Assembly (NCBI GenBank): GCA_035604335.1
Contig: DATNIT010000032.1
Span: 1-42,758 of the forward strand
Source of the DNA: DASZHJ01 sp035604335
GTDB taxonomy: Bacteria > Pseudomonadota > Alphaproteobacteria > ATCC43930 > CGMCC-115725
Length of the DNA stretch: 42,758 bases
Direction of reading: 5' to 3'
Shown here: positions 41,799 to 42,758 of the stretch, one piece after another
Position numbering within the stretch: position 1 is the first letter of the stretch
How the letters are laid out: the number at the start of each line of letters is the position of its first letter
Translations under genes and position numbers: made by a program
The notes under the pieces: generated by a model
The model's input: only the letters and a program-made list of their open reading frames with translations
The model's database searches: none
Told to the model about the DNA's origin: nothing

Positions 41799-42542
41799 TT
41801 ACCGCCTTTTGGCTGGAGCGCTCCCCGCAAGCTTGATGAATGAATTATCGACCGCATTGAGATGAGCGGACATCGCCGTTGCGGCTCCGGTCGGGTCTCG
41901 TCGCAGGATCGCCTCATAGATAGCGCGATGCTCCGCCAGTGCGCCGGTACGTCGGTTCGGCATAGCGGCGGCCGCAAGCGAGTGCGCCTCCAGAATGCTG
42001 CGCAGATCTTCGATCAGCTTGACCGTGAGCGGGTTGCCGCCCGCTTGGGCAATGGCGATGTGGAAGTCCGCGTCGAGCTTGTTGCGCTTCGCGGGGTCGT
42101 CGGTGTCTTCCATGCGCGCGAGAATGGCGGCCAGTTGGCCCACATCCGAATCGGTTCTGCGCTCCGCGGCGAGGCGCGCGGCGGGTACCTCCAGGTAACG
42201 GCGCACCTCGTTGAGATGTGCCGGCGAATAGCGGCCCAGAAGCAGCGGCACCCGGACGTGGTTGGCCGTAACGAAGGTGCCCTTCCCGGCGTGCGAGGTG
42301 GTGAGCCCAAGGGCGTTCAGTCCGACGAGCGCTTCGCGCACGACGGGACGGCTCACGCCGAACTGCTTTGCGAGCTCGTGTTCGGGCGGAAGGCGGTGGT
42401 CGACCTTGAGCTTGCCAGACTCGATCAGGCTCACAAGTTGCGCGCGTACGTCATCGGCGGCGCTGCGGCGCGTGACTCTTACCAAGGGCGGCAGCAACGA
42501 ACCACCGCCGCTTTCATCTGTAAGGCTGTCAGACTGGTCCAT
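41799..42542 (-). CDS. GntR-family transcriptional regulator, FCD (FadR) subfamily
   Basis: The 247-residue product has an N-terminal winged helix (DDVRAQLVSLIESGKLKVDH, RLPPEHELAKQFGVSRPVVR, EALVGLNALGLTTSHAGKGT) and a helical FCD effector domain. The usual metal-binding pattern is present (LDADFHIAIAQAGGNPL, then AEHRAIYEAIL, then SAHLNAVDNSF). FCD regulators normally bind a carboxylic acid and control the adjoining catabolic operon. The ATG at 42542 gives the standard family length; the frame is open 183 bases further upstream without resemblance. GTCAGAC words at 42527-42534 and 42683-42690 suggest autoregulation. Confidence 0.93.
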   Translation of the reverse strand: MDQSDSLTDESGGGSLLPPLVRVTRRSAADDVRAQLVSLIESGKLKVDHRLPPEHELAKQFGVSRPVVREALVGLNALGLTTSHAGKGTFVTANHVRVPLLLGRYSPAHLNEVRRYLEVPAARLAAERRTDSDVGQLAAILARMEDTDDPAKRNKLDADFHIAIAQAGGNPLTVKLIEDLRSILEAHSLAAAAMPNRRTGALAEHRAIYEAILRRDPTGAATAMSAHLNAVDNSFIKLAGSAPAKRR

Positions 42543-42681
42543 ATCTAGGATTCTACGCGCTCGCTGCAAATCCGACCACAAAAGATTGCGGTGCGGCGTG
42601 CATTTTGTCAAATTCACGATGCAATGCCGTGGGCGGCGTGAATCCGCTTGCACGGGCCGGTGCGCCAGGTTCATAGTTTTG

Positions 42682-42692
42682 CTGTCAGACAA
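42682..42692. promoter_or_regulatory. FadR-type operator candidate in the divergent promoter
   Basis: CTGTCAGACAA carries the GT-N3-AC core expected for FadR/FCD regulators, and its centre is the palindrome TGTCAGACA. The 9-mer CTGTCAGAC occurs again at 42526-42534 inside the first codons of the gntR gene, 156 bases away. The site lies 140 bases upstream of gntR and 24 bases upstream of the divergent partial gene. Confidence 0.5.
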
Positions 42693-42715
42693 GTTAACGG
42701 TGGGAGGCCGGCTCG

Positions 42716-42758
42716 GTGGATTCATTTGCGTCGAAGCGGATCGGCGTCGTCGCCGGCG
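42716..42758 (+). CDS. Start of a divergent gene cut by the window edge
   Basis: A GTG at 42716 follows GGGAGG by eight bases, a good ribosome site, and the frame stays open to the end of the window. The 14 visible residues read MDSFASKRIGVVAG. A KRIGVVAG start would fit a nucleotide-binding first strand, for example of an isocitrate/isopropylmalate-type dehydrogenase (x-IxVxxGDG), but this is too short to assign. Its promoter would overlap the GT-N3-AC operator candidate. Confidence 0.45.
   Translation, partial: MDSFASKRIGVVAG

Overview
The window looks like chromosomal DNA of a GC-rich alphaproteobacterium, probably a soil or freshwater member of the Hyphomicrobiales or a neighbouring order. 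The evidence is a CpdR-type response regulator next to an N-formylglutamate amidohydrolase, a DgcN/DgcA pair, a CHASE2 adenylate cyclase, a fused CysNC, an RNA resembling the alphaproteobacterial suhB/MmgR family, TRAP transporters and FCD-type GntR regulators. No rRNA, CRISPR array, complete insertion sequence or integrase is visible. All identifications rest on reading motifs in the sequence, not on database searches.

Region 1 (1-2518) is compositionally milder and accessory-looking. It holds a 5'-truncated gene ending in a helix-turn-helix, a convergent secreted protein of unknown function, and the broken stub of an XRE regulator, followed by about 440 bases with nothing recognisable. Region 2 (2519-9960) is a catabolic block: an isocitrate-lyase/PEP-mutase family lyase, a secreted hypothetical, a class III CoA-transferase, then a LysR regulator divergent from a flavin-dependent (LLM) oxidoreductase, a translationally coupled alpha/beta hydrolase and a glutamate-1-semialdehyde-aminomutase-like enzyme. 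A dense inverted-repeat operator lies between lysR and the LLM gene.

Region 3 (9965-24651) holds several metabolic pairs. These are a URC-type pyrimidine catabolism operon (a GTP cyclohydrolase II-like URC1 homologue plus uracil phosphoribosyltransferase), an RMD1/DUF155 membrane protein, an APH-plus-P-loop kinase fusion, a small protein missed by size cut-offs, cysD-cysNC sulfate activation, a degenerate-peroxiredoxin/prolyl-hydroxylase fusion, dgcN-dgcA for D-glutamate use, a structured small RNA ending in a strong terminator, phenylalanine hydroxylase, a GNAT acetyltransferase and N-formylglutamate amidohydrolase.

Region 4 (24652-32090) is signalling: cpdR, tRNA-Val(GAC), a decayed globin-STAS (RsbR-like) gene right after the tRNA, then a possible cAMP module (secreted protein, CHASE2 adenylate cyclase, a PilZ-like plus cyclic-nucleotide-binding protein) and an orphan membrane histidine kinase. 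Region 5 (32100-42758) is a ten-gene minus-strand operon fed by a TRAP transporter (dctP, fused dctQM) and carrying RidA, VOC, beta-hydroxyacid dehydrogenase, amidohydrolase, thioesterase and fumarylacetoacetate-hydrolase enzymes. It is headed by a GntR/FCD regulator with candidate operators. Inside it sits the strangest gene of the window: an in-frame chimera joining the N-terminus of a cation-diffusion-facilitator transporter to the C-terminus of a PhnB-like VOC protein. A divergent gene starts at the right edge and runs out of the window.
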